From NCBI GenBank assembly GCA_902469555.1, contig CABRDB010000089.1, forward strand, positions 1 to 8,965: DNA of 8,965 bases, in the 5' to 3' direction. The first letter of the stretch is position 1. Each line of letters starts with the position of its first letter. Source of the stretch: an uncultured Collinsella sp. (lineage in GTDB: Bacteria > Actinomycetota > Coriobacteriia > Coriobacteriales > Coriobacteriaceae). A model generated the notes under the pieces. The model made no database searches. It saw nothing but the letters and a program-made list of their open reading frames with translations, and had not been told where the DNA came from. Positions 1 to 5,736 of the stretch are shown here, piece after piece. The position numbers were made by a program, and so were the translations under genes.

Positions 1-424
1 CCAGGCGCTGCCGCATGCCCATCGAGAAGCGCCCGGCGCGCTTCTTCCCGGTGTCCGCGAGGTCCACGGCGGCGAGCACCTCATCTACGCGGCTCTCGGG
101 AAGGCCCAGCAGCGTGGTGCGCACGCGCAGGTTCTCGCGCGCGGTGAGGTTGGGGTAGAGCGGCGCCTCCTCGATGAGGCTGCCGATTGCGTAGAGGTCC
201 TCGCGGCGCCAGGCGTGCCCGGCAAAGAGGATCTCCCCGGCCGTCGGCCGCAGCATCCCGCAGATCATCTTGAGCGTTGTCGACTTGCCGGCGCCGTTAG
301 GGCCGAGCAGCCCGTACACCTCGCCCTCGCGGATATGAAGGCTCACGTCGGCCACGGCGTCCTGCGCCTGGTCGCCGCGGCCGAAGCGCTTGGTGAGCCC
401 GCGCGTCTCGAGCATGTAACCCAT
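1..424 (-). CDS. ABC transporter ATP-binding protein, BcrA/LanF (bacitracin/lantibiotic immunity) type, partial
   Basis: This is the nucleotide-binding subunit of an ABC exporter, acting at the inner face of the membrane. Only the first 141 residues are present because the gene runs off the left edge. Walker A is GPNGAGKS at residues 41-48. The Q-loop region reads IEEAPLYPNLTARENL (about 84-99), and the ABC signature is the variant FSMGMRQRL (133-141) in place of LSGGQ. Both the EEAPLYPNLT stretch and the SMGM signature are typical of the BcrA/LanF group, which exports bacitracin or lantibiotics for self-protection, but the substrate cannot be read from the sequence. The start at 424 is chosen because AGAAAGGA lies about 7 bases upstream; an in-frame ATG three codons later (415) is possible. 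The gene is very GC-rich (44 of the first 60 window bases), more so than the genes to its right. The permease partner should lie beyond the left edge. Confidence 0.9.
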   Translation of the reverse strand, partial: MGYMLETRGLTKRFGRGDQAQDAVADVSLHIREGEVYGLLGPNGAGKSTTLKMICGMLRPTAGEILFAGHAWRREDLYAIGSLIEEAPLYPNLTARENLRVRTTLLGLPESRVDEVLAAVDLADTGKKRAGRFSMGMRQRL

Positions 425-445
425 GGGTTTATCCTTTCTCTTCCG

Positions 446-478
446 GGCGCGCGGGCCGAGTCGCCGTGCCCGCGCGCC
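446..478 (-). promoter_or_regulatory. GC-only stem-loop in the leader of the ABC transporter gene
   Basis: GGCGCGCGGGC (446-456) and GCCCGCGCGCC (468-478) are perfect 11-base inverted repeats around an 11-base loop. On the minus strand the structure ends about 8 bases before the ribosome site of the ABC ATPase gene. No T-tract follows on either strand, so a simple terminator is unlikely. A leader structure that affects translation, or a protein-binding site, is possible. Confidence 0.5.
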
Positions 479-492
479 TTATCTTTCGGGTT

Positions 493-506
493 CACCATCC
501 ATGGTG
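493..506. promoter_or_regulatory. Short palindrome CACCAT-CC-ATGGTG, possible operator
   Basis: This perfect inverted repeat has 6-base arms and a 2-base spacer, about 70 bases upstream of the ABC ATPase start. On the minus strand it sits just upstream of the GC-only stem-loop and of an AAGATAAG stretch that could be a weak -10. Antibiotic-export operons often have a local repressor, but none is visible here. Confidence 0.25.
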
Positions 507-627
507 GGGCGCGTTTCTAACGAAGCTGTAACGGCCGATGGGCTCTTTTGGTGCCAGCCAATCTCGACCCGCACGCATTTGCTTAAAGCAACAACTATCC
601 CGATCGATGTAATCACCGAATCAAAAC

Positions 628-684
628 GTGTACACCAGCCACCAAAGATGCCGAAAAATGTCGCTTTTGGAGGCTGATGTACAC
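628..684. repeat. Long imperfect inverted repeat upstream of pgsA
   Basis: The left arm (628-646) starts GTGTACACCAGCC and the right arm (666-684) ends GGCTGATGTACAC. Seventeen of 19 positions pair, with mismatches at 635/677 and 641/671, around a 19-base loop. There is no T-tract and no gene ends here, so it is not an obvious terminator. It may be a two-site operator upstream of the pgsA promoter or a small dispersed repeat. Confidence 0.6.
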
Positions 685-770
685 AAATGCAGAATCCAGC
701 GCAGCCCAGAGGCGCCCTCCACATGTCTGGACTCTCTATGCTTACGCTGGATAGACATCGCCGGAACGGG

Positions 771-776
771 TATAGT
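771..776 (+). promoter_or_regulatory. Possible -10 box (TATAGT) of the pgsA-like gene
   Basis: TATAGT lies 36 bases before the GTG start at 813 and matches the consensus at 5 of 6 positions. No good -35 is present at the usual distance; TAGACA at 752-757 is too close. The assignment is tentative. Confidence 0.3.
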
Positions 777-812
777 ATCGAAAGTTTTGTCGTTAACCAG
801 CGGGGGAGTCCT

Positions 813-1517
813 GTGGGCATCAAAAAGAAGATCAAAAAGGAGCTTATCGGCACTTCCGATTACCCGTCGAATAAGATCTTTACGATCTCCAATTTCATCA
901 CCTTTACGCGCCTGATCCTCACCCTGGTATTTCTGTACCTGTTTGTGACGGATAACAACCGCGTCATCGCTATCGTTATCTACGCCGTCGCCGCCTCCAC
1001 CGACTGGATGGACGGTCAGATCGCCCGCATGACCAAGACGGTCTCGTGGCTCGGCAAGGTCATGGATCCCATTTGCGACCGTGCACTGCTGTTCACCGGC
1101 GTACTTGGACTGGTGGTCCGCGGAGAGCTGCCCATCTGGGTCTGCGTGCTCATTATTGGCCGTGACATCTATCTGGGCATCGGCACACTTATCGTTCGCC
1201 ATTACCACCCTCGTCCCATTGACGTCGTCTTCCCCGGAAAGATTGCGACAGCGCTGCTCATGACCGGCTTCTCGCTCATGCTGCTCGGTTTCCCCGTTAT
1301 TGACGGGCTGCATCTTTTACCTTCAACCCTTACGGCCTTCCCGGGTCTCAACGGAAGCTCGGTGCCCCTCGGCATCTTCTTTGTGTACGGCGGCGTGATC
1401 TTCTCCATGCTCACGGCTGTCATCTACTCCATTAAGGGCGGAGCGGCCATTAAACAGGCTCTCGCGCATCCCGAGGACGAGGACATCGACTTTCTGAACC
1501 CTGAAATCGAAGACTGA
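813..1517 (+). CDS. pgsA: CDP-alcohol phosphatidyltransferase (phosphatidylglycerophosphate synthase-like)
   Basis: This is an integral membrane enzyme of 234 residues that transfers a phosphatidyl group from CDP-diacylglycerol to an alcohol, most likely glycerol-3-phosphate, the committed step to phosphatidylglycerol and cardiolipin. The complete CDP-alcohol phosphotransferase motif D-x2-DG-x2-AR-x8-G-x3-D-x3-D runs from D64 to D89 and supplies the metal and CDP ligands. The sequence NFITFTRL near residues 27-34 is the usual first-helix signature, and several hydrophobic segments follow (about 34-46, 51-63, 105-128, 145-162, 185-206). The tail is acidic. The GTG start is chosen because GGGGGAG stands 4 bases before it and a basic amphipathic N-terminus (KKKIKKE) follows; an upstream ATG in frame would add 42 unlikely residues. 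It is the first gene of the plus-strand cluster. The exact alcohol acceptor is inferred, since paralogues share this motif. Confidence 0.88.
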   Translation: MGIKKKIKKELIGTSDYPSNKIFTISNFITFTRLILTLVFLYLFVTDNNRVIAIVIYAVAASTDWMDGQIARMTKTVSWLGKVMDPICDRALLFTGVLGLVVRGELPIWVCVLIIGRDIYLGIGTLIVRHYHPRPIDVVFPGKIATALLMTGFSLMLLGFPVIDGLHLLPSTLTAFPGLNGSSVPLGIFFVYGGVIFSMLTAVIYSIKGGAAIKQALAHPEDEDIDFLNPEIED

Positions 1518-1527
1518 TTCGTTGGGG

Positions 1528-1533
1528 TATGAT
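1528..1533 (+). promoter_or_regulatory. Possible internal -10 box (TATGAT) before the FHA gene
   Basis: TATGAT lies in the 66-base gap between pgsA and the FHA gene and differs from the consensus by one base. No clear -35 is found at 16-18 bases. It may let the FHA and MerR genes be transcribed apart from pgsA. Confidence 0.3.
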
Positions 1534-1583
1534 TACGTACGGTTCATTATTTGCGGCACGTCCGCGATAAGTTAGGGGTTGTC

Positions 1584-2018
1584 ATGGACAACATGGTTAA
1601 CAATATGCCTCAGAATGATAAGACTGCTGACGCTACTCGCGTATTCCGCGTGCCTTCAAGCGACGTCACCGTTCCCGACCTTATGGCCAACGTGCGCATC
1701 ACCGCCCCCGTTCTGTCCATCGTCAAGGGTCCGCAGACCGGTGCCGCCTTTGAGCTCGAGGACGACGTGACCACCATCGGCCGCGATCCTGCAAACGGCA
1801 TCTTCCTCAATGACATGACTGTTTCGCGCAGCCACGCGCGCATTATTCGCGAGGGCCTCGGCGCTCGCATCGAGGACTTGGGATCGCTCAATGGCACCTG
1901 GGTCGACGGTGCCATCGTCAATGCAGCCCCGCTGCACGACGGTTCTTCCGTCCAGATCGGTACGTTTACGCTCATCTACCACGAGAGCACGCCGGAGCGC
2001 ATCGAAACCGGTGAGTAG
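1584..2018 (+). CDS. garA: GarA/OdhI-like FHA-domain protein
   Basis: This is a small cytoplasmic phosphothreonine-binding protein of 144 residues. The FHA domain spans about residues 42-133, with GRD at 66-68, SRSHA at 81-85 and LGSLNGT at 99-105, the residues that form the phosphopeptide pocket. The N-terminal tail contains ATRVFR (17-22). In mycobacterial GarA and corynebacterial OdhI the equivalent TTSVFR carries the Thr phosphorylated by PknB-type kinases, after which the tail folds back onto the FHA domain; the neighbouring Thr is the PknG site. Here Thr18 matches the PknB-type site and Ala17 replaces the PknG one. The start at 1584 is supported by AGGGG five bases upstream. The MerR gene starts 3 bases after the stop, so the two are translationally linked. 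GarA/OdhI inhibit 2-oxoglutarate enzymes; whether this protein does so is inference. Confidence 0.85.
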   Translation: MDNMVNNMPQNDKTADATRVFRVPSSDVTVPDLMANVRITAPVLSIVKGPQTGAAFELEDDVTTIGRDPANGIFLNDMTVSRSHARIIREGLGARIEDLGSLNGTWVDGAIVNAAPLHDGSSVQIGTFTLIYHESTPERIETGE

Positions 2019-2021
2019 GGC

Positions 2022-2900
2022 ATGGCCGAACGCAACTATCTGAGTATCGGCCAAGTCGTCAACCTACTTCGAGGCGCATACCCCGATCTTTCGAACTCAA
2101 AAATTAGATTTCTAGAGGATGAGGGGCTCATTACCCCTCATCGTACGCCTAAGGGATACCGTCAGTACTCTAAGGAGGACGTTGATCGCCTAGAGGTCAT
2201 CCTGCACTTGCAGAAGACCCGCTACATGCCGCTCAACGTGATTAAGCAGCGCTTGGAAAACGCCACGGACCTGTCAACGCTCGCTTACGAGGTGGGCTTG
2301 CTGTCCGATGTTCCGCTCAAGACGGAGCCCAAAGAGACTAAGCAAAAGCTGCATCCCATCGAGACCATTCCCGATATGCTGGGCGTCGAGATTTCGTTTA
2401 TCCGCTCGCTCGCCGAGAACGACCTCATTCGCATCATCAAGAGTCCGCAGAATCGTGAGCTCGTCGATGGTCGCGATTTCCCGATCATCCGCTACTGCTC
2501 CGAGCTGTCACGCTTCCATATCGAGCCGCGCAACCTGCGTCAGTACGTGTCTTCCGCCAACCGCGAGTCCTCGATGTTTGAGCAGGTGCTCGTGAGCATG
2601 CTCGGAATGGATACCTCCGATGACGAGCGCGACGCCAAGCTCGAGCGTGCGTTTAAGAAGCTTCACGACCTGACCGAGGGCGTGCACACTGCGTTGCTCA
2701 AGAACCGCGTTTTTGAGTCGCTCAACGCCGTGGTCGAGGACGCCGACATCGATGCACTCGATGAGGAAATCACTCGCTGCGAGTCCACCAAGGCCAAAAA
2801 CGAAGAGACAGCCGCGCCGGCTTCGCACGAGGATTCTCTCGTAAAGCCGCTCAAGGTCGTCGCCCCTTCGCAATCCGGCACCGCCACCGCGGGCATATAA
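2022..2900 (+). CDS. MerR-family transcriptional regulator, Rv1828 type
   Basis: This DNA-binding regulator has 292 residues. The N-terminal winged helix-turn-helix covers about residues 6-79, with SIGQVVNLL, then SKIRFLEDEGLI (26-37) and RTPKGYRQYS (41-50), the wing typical of MerR proteins. SKIRFLEDEGL with an extended linker before it resembles mycobacterial Rv1828, which likewise lies directly after garA. No cysteine cluster for metal sensing is seen in the C-terminal half (100-250), which is helical and probably mediates dimerisation. The last 40 residues are low-complexity and rich in A, S, E and T. The ATG lies 3 bases after the FHA stop, with GTAGGG overlapping that stop as a weak ribosome site. 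The targets are unknown. This is not an ordinary drug- or metal-responsive MerR, judging from its length and lack of sensor motifs. Confidence 0.85.
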   Translation: MAERNYLSIGQVVNLLRGAYPDLSNSKIRFLEDEGLITPHRTPKGYRQYSKEDVDRLEVILHLQKTRYMPLNVIKQRLENATDLSTLAYEVGLLSDVPLKTEPKETKQKLHPIETIPDMLGVEISFIRSLAENDLIRIIKSPQNRELVDGRDFPIIRYCSELSRFHIEPRNLRQYVSSANRESSMFEQVLVSMLGMDTSDDERDAKLERAFKKLHDLTEGVHTALLKNRVFESLNAVVEDADIDALDEEITRCESTKAKNEETAAPASHEDSLVKPLKVVAPSQSGTATAGI

Positions 2901-2940
2901 CCGCTGCTGAAATTTCGGCAACCCATTGAAAGGTCATGCA

Positions 2941-3471
2941 ATGTACGACTTCGAATCTCAAATCGTCGATATCCCCGACTATCCCGAGCCCGGAGTCATC
3001 TTTAAGGACATCACGCCACTCTTTGGCAATCCCGAGGCGCTCAAAGCCATGACCGATGCCCTCGCCGAGCACTTTGCCGGCATGGGAATCACCAAGGTCG
3101 TGGGTCCCGAGGCTCGCGGCTTTATGGTTGGCGTACCGGTGGCTGTAGCCCTTGGCGCCGGCTTTGTTCCCGCACGTAAACCGGGCAAGCTGCCGCGTGA
3201 GACCGTAAGCCAGAGCTACGAGCTCGAGTACGGAACGGATTCCATTGAGATCCATGCCGACGCTATCAGCTCTAAAGATACCGTGTTGATTCTGGACGAC
3301 TTGGTCGCGACGGGCGGAACCGTCGAGGCAACAGGTAAACTGGTGCCAGATATGGGCGCAAAGCTTGTCGGTTACGGTTGTATCCTTGAGCTTGCGTTTC
3401 TCAACCCGCGCGAGAAGCTCACGCCGTCTGATGACGATGTGGAGCTCTTTAGCCTGGTGACGGTGGACTAG
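2941..3471 (+). CDS. apt: Adenine phosphoribosyltransferase
   Basis: This cytoplasmic purine-salvage enzyme has 176 residues, the usual APRT length. It converts adenine and PRPP to AMP and pyrophosphate. The PRPP-binding motif VLILDDLVATGGT spans residues 115-127. The N-terminal PDYPEPGVIFKDITPL (12-27) and the flexible-loop region ARKPGKLPRE (78-87) are standard APRT features, and GPEARGF (55-61) forms part of the base and phosphate site. The ATG at 2941 is chosen because GAAAGG lies 7 bases upstream; an in-frame TTG at 2926 would place that ribosome site inside the gene. It follows the MerR gene by 40 bases and precedes the NlpC/P60 gene by 32 bases with no terminator between, so co-transcription is likely. 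No promoter of its own was recognised. Confidence 0.95.
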   Translation: MYDFESQIVDIPDYPEPGVIFKDITPLFGNPEALKAMTDALAEHFAGMGITKVVGPEARGFMVGVPVAVALGAGFVPARKPGKLPRETVSQSYELEYGTDSIEIHADAISSKDTVLILDDLVATGGTVEATGKLVPDMGAKLVGYGCILELAFLNPREKLTPSDDDVELFSLVTVD

Positions 3472-3503
3472 CCGTTACCCTTAGTTACTGGAAAGGAAGC
3501 TAC

Positions 3504-4631
3504 ATGCGCACAGCAAACACGCACAAAAACATGGCACGCTGCGCTGCTACGGCAACCCTCGCTTGTGTTTTGGGCTTGGGCCTCGCGGCTCCTGCCTACG
3601 CCGATACCGCATCCGACCTTGCCGCTGCTCGTACGAAGCTCGAGCAGATCGGTACCCAAACCCAGCAGATTTACGATGAGCTCGCCACGCAGACGCAGGC
3701 ACTCGATCAGACTGCTGGCGAGATCACGCAAAAGCAGCAGGAGATCGCCGATGGTCAGGCCAAGCTCTCGACCTATGTCGCCGGCGAGTACAAAACCGGC
3801 GGTCTGAGCCTGCTTCAGGTTCTGACGGGCGTCGATGACCTGAGCGATATGCTCAACCGTCTGTTCTACTACGGCAAAGTTTCCGATAAGCAGGCTCAGA
3901 CCATTCAAGAGGTCAAGGAGCTTAAGCAGCAGCTCACCGATAAGCAGGCCGAGCAGGAAAAGAACGTCGCCGCCACGCAAAAGAAGGTCGACGAGCTTAA
4001 CGCTCAGCAGGCTGAAGCCCAGAACGTCGTAAACTCCCTGGATTCGCAGCTGCAGGCCGAGCTTGCCGCAGAGGCCGAGGCCAACGCCGCGCTGCAGGCC
4101 GGCATCAACGCCAGCACCGCCGAGAAGGCCACGGTGAGCAACGAGACTGCCGGTACGACCGAGAACACCAACAACGGTGGCCAGACCAGCAATAACAACA
4201 ACCAGGGCGGCAACACTCCGGCTCCTACGCCGGCACCTGCTCCGACGCCGCAGCCCTCCACGCCCGCTCCGGCTCCGACGCCTTCTGCTCCGAGCCAGTC
4301 CGTCGACGGCGGTTCTGTTGTCTCGCGTGCATACAGTAAGCTTGGTTGCGCTTATTCCTGGGGCGGAATTGGCCCGAACAGCTTCGACTGCTCTGGTTTT
4401 GTTAGCTATTGCCTCACTGGTCGCTATTGCCGCCTGGGCACCACGGGTACCTTTATGGGCTGGACGCGTGTGTCCGATCCGCAGCCCGGTGACGTTGTGG
4501 TCAACTCGTACCACACCGGAATTTACATCGGTGGTGGTCAGATGATTCATGCTTCTGACTACAACACGGGTGTTATCATCAGCTCCGTTGCCGCCGGCAT
4601 GAACAACAACTATATCTTCGTTCGCTACTAA
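3504..4631 (+). CDS. Secreted coiled-coil NlpC/P60 peptidoglycan endopeptidase
   Basis: This secreted cell-wall hydrolase has 375 residues. A signal peptide (basic start, hydrophobic core about 12-30) ends at AYA (31-33). Residues 35-205 form a long Gln/Lys/Glu/Ala-rich coiled coil, broken at about 92-125 by a segment (YKTGGLSLLQVLTG...) resembling the PcsB/CwlO N-terminal region, where it regulates the hydrolase. A disordered linker rich in N, Q and G, then in P, A and T, spans about 210-265. The C-terminal NlpC/P60 domain (268-375) has the catalytic Cys296 in DCSGFV and His337 and His349 in YHTGIYIGGGQMIHAS. The family cleaves peptide stems, usually at D-Glu-diamino acid bonds. Cys282, Cys303 and Cys309 are extra cysteines in this extracellular domain. 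A GGAAAGGAAG ribosome site precedes the ATG, and a strong terminator follows the gene. Confidence 0.92.
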   Translation: MRTANTHKNMARCAATATLACVLGLGLAAPAYADTASDLAAARTKLEQIGTQTQQIYDELATQTQALDQTAGEITQKQQEIADGQAKLSTYVAGEYKTGGLSLLQVLTGVDDLSDMLNRLFYYGKVSDKQAQTIQEVKELKQQLTDKQAEQEKNVAATQKKVDELNAQQAEAQNVVNSLDSQLQAELAAEAEANAALQAGINASTAEKATVSNETAGTTENTNNGGQTSNNNNQGGNTPAPTPAPAPTPQPSTPAPAPTPSAPSQSVDGGSVVSRAYSKLGCAYSWGGIGPNSFDCSGFVSYCLTGRYCRLGTTGTFMGWTRVSDPQPGDVVVNSYHTGIYIGGGQMIHASDYNTGVIISSVAAGMNNNYIFVRY

Positions 4632-4654
4632 GTATTCAAATAAAGCAAACGGAT

Positions 4655-4694
4655 ATGGACCTCGTGGCTTTTGAGTCATGGGGTCCATTCTTTT
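4655..4694 (+). terminator. Rho-independent terminator of the pgsA-to-NlpC/P60 cluster
   Basis: ATGGACC (4655-4661) and GGTCCAT (4682-4688) form the base of a stem that continues inward to 15 pairs, including three G-U pairs, closed by a TTTG loop and followed by TCTTTT. It lies 23 bases after the NlpC/P60 stop codon. Confidence 0.85.
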
Positions 4695-4708
4695 GCCTTT
4701 CGTGCAGG

Positions 4709-4740
4709 CCGCTATCTAGTTTTGAATACTAGATAGCGGG
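4709..4740. promoter_or_regulatory. Inverted-repeat operator candidate upstream of degV (site A)
   Basis: CCGCTATCTAGT (4709-4720) and ACTAGATAGCGG (4728-4739) are perfect 12-base inverted repeats separated by 7 bases. Within them, TATCTAGTTTTGAATAC (4713-4729) is identical to 6387-6403 upstream of the DUF1836 gene. The site lies just upstream of where the degV -35 should be, a position usual for an activator. No T-tract follows, so it is not a terminator. Confidence 0.6.
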
Positions 4741-4761
4741 CCAATCTGTCAGCAAGAAAGC

Positions 4762-4782
4762 TATAATTGTTTTGGAACAATT
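4762..4782 (+). promoter_or_regulatory. degV promoter -10 with overlapping palindrome
   Basis: TATAAT (4762-4767) is a perfect -10 box, 29 bases before the degV start. The expected -35 position (about 4739-4744, GGCCAA) does not match the consensus, so help from an activator is plausible. AATTGTT (4765-4771) and AACAATT (4776-4782) form a perfect inverted repeat with a 4-base spacer. It overlaps the -10 box and the likely transcription start, where a bound repressor would block initiation. Confidence 0.6.
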
Positions 4783-4796
4783 AGAAAGGACCCTCT

Positions 4797-5663
4797 ATGA
4801 GCTGGGCACTTATCTCAGATTCAAGCTGCAACCTCCGCGATTGGCAACCGACCGCGCCCCATACCACCTTTGCATTTGCGCCCCTCAAAATTCGAGTGGG
4901 GGAGCGTGAATTCGTCGATGACCTTTCACTCGATGTTCATGAGCTCAACTGCGCTGTTCAGGCGGAGACGAATGCCTCTTCGAGCGCTTGTCCCAGCGTA
5001 GGGGAGTGGGCCGAGCTCTTCAAATTGGCAGACAAGACCATCTGCATGCCGATCTCTGAGGGCGTGTCGGGCAGCTACAACGCGGCGGCCACGGCTCGCG
5101 ATATGGTTCTTGCCGAGGAGCCCGACCGACAGATTCATCTAGTCAATTCACGTGCAGCTGGCGGCAAAATGGACCTCATTTTCTTGCTGTTCGACCGCTA
5201 TCTTGCAAGCAATCCGGATGTCTCATTCGAGGATGCTTGCGCATACTTCGATAGCCTTGAACAGAACAGCAAAATCCTCTTCAGTTTGTGCAATTACGAA
5301 AACCTCGCCAAAGCCGGACGTATCCCTAAGGCAGCCGGCGTCATTGCCAACAAGCTCAATATTCGCATTTTGGGCACGGCAAGTGAGGCCGGCAAAATCG
5401 AACTCGTCGGGCACACTCGTGGCGAAAAAAAGATGCTCAACAAAATCATCGACACTATGGAAGCCGAGGGCTTTACGGGCGGTGAGGTCATCATCGATCA
5501 CGTTGAGAACGAAGCTGGAGCCCAGGCGCTTACTGACCGCATAGTCGAGCATTGGCCCGGCTCCAAGACCATCATCATGCCCTGCAACGGCTTGGATTCC
5601 TATTACGCCGAGATGCACGGCCTCATCATCGGCTACGGCATGGGCGTAGCTTCGGGCAAATAA
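4797..5663 (+). CDS. DegV family (FakB-type) fatty-acid-binding protein
   Basis: This cytoplasmic lipid-binding protein has 288 residues, a typical DegV length. Family members such as FakB hold a fatty acid while the kinase FakA phosphorylates its carboxylate, feeding exogenous fatty acids into phospholipid synthesis. Visible signatures are ISDSSCNL (6-13), APLKIRVGEREF (28-39), SSSACPSVGEW (61-71, matching the family TSQPSxGEF loop), MPISEGVSGSYNAA (84-97), NLAKAGRI (169-176) and the C-terminal AEMHGLIIGYG (271-281), whose His274 corresponds to the carboxylate-contacting His of FakB. AAAGGA precedes the ATG by 6 bases. It is monocistronic, with its own promoter and a strong terminator. FakA is not in this window, so partnership with it is inferred from the family. 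Its control region shares an operator-like sequence with the convergent DUF1836 gene. Confidence 0.9.
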   Translation: MSWALISDSSCNLRDWQPTAPHTTFAFAPLKIRVGEREFVDDLSLDVHELNCAVQAETNASSSACPSVGEWAELFKLADKTICMPISEGVSGSYNAAATARDMVLAEEPDRQIHLVNSRAAGGKMDLIFLLFDRYLASNPDVSFEDACAYFDSLEQNSKILFSLCNYENLAKAGRIPKAAGVIANKLNIRILGTASEAGKIELVGHTRGEKKMLNKIIDTMEAEGFTGGEVIIDHVENEAGAQALTDRIVEHWPGSKTIIMPCNGLDSYYAEMHGLIIGYGMGVASGK

Positions 5664-5682
5664 AGTCCAACCAAGCAAAAAT

Positions 5683-5729
5683 ACGGGCGGGACAAAGCGA
5701 CAGATGGCTCTTTGTCCCGCCCGTTTTAT
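5683..5729. terminator. Bidirectional terminator between degV and the DUF1836 gene
   Basis: ACGGGCGGGACAAAG (5683-5697) and CTTTGTCCCGCCCGT (5710-5724) form a perfect 15-base-pair stem with a 12-base loop. TTTTAT follows on the plus strand, and an A-rich run precedes it, giving a T-tract on the minus strand. It lies 19 bases after the degV stop and 12 bases beyond the DUF1836 stop, so it can serve both convergent genes. Confidence 0.95.
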
Positions 5730-5736
5730 ACGTCGG

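Larger units (their letters stand above)
425..812. other. 388-base divergent intergenic region
   Basis: This gap lies between the divergent ABC ATPase and pgsA-like genes. It holds a GC-only stem-loop at 446-478, a short palindrome at 493-506, a long imperfect inverted repeat at 628-684 and a possible -10 box at 771-776. Open frames that cross it have no ribosome site and no recognisable protein, so I see no gene here. Confidence 0.7.

Noticed and set aside
687..812. An upstream ATG that would lengthen PgsA by 42 residues
   Set aside because: The added residues do not resemble the family and contain the candidate promoter. The GTG at 813 has a GGGGGAG site before it and a typical PgsA N-terminus after it.
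621..1313. A 230-residue open frame on the minus strand opposite pgsA
   Set aside because: It lies antisense to the pgsA membrane domain, has no ribosome site, and contains no family signature.
4201..4300. A tandem repeat array or CRISPR-like repeat in the P/A/T-rich part of the NlpC/P60 gene
   Set aside because: The repeats are short, in frame and irregular. They encode a flexible linker, with no spacer organisation.
3468..4688. A 406-residue open frame on the minus strand opposite the NlpC/P60 gene
   Set aside because: It is antisense to a well-supported gene, runs through that gene's terminator, and has a leucine/arginine/glycine-rich composition with no recognisable domain. It arises from the codon bias of the plus-strand gene.
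4709..4740. The inverted repeat upstream of degV taken as a second terminator of the NlpC/P60 gene
   Set aside because: It has no T-tract, a strong terminator already lies upstream, and its core recurs at the DUF1836 promoter, so an operator is more likely.
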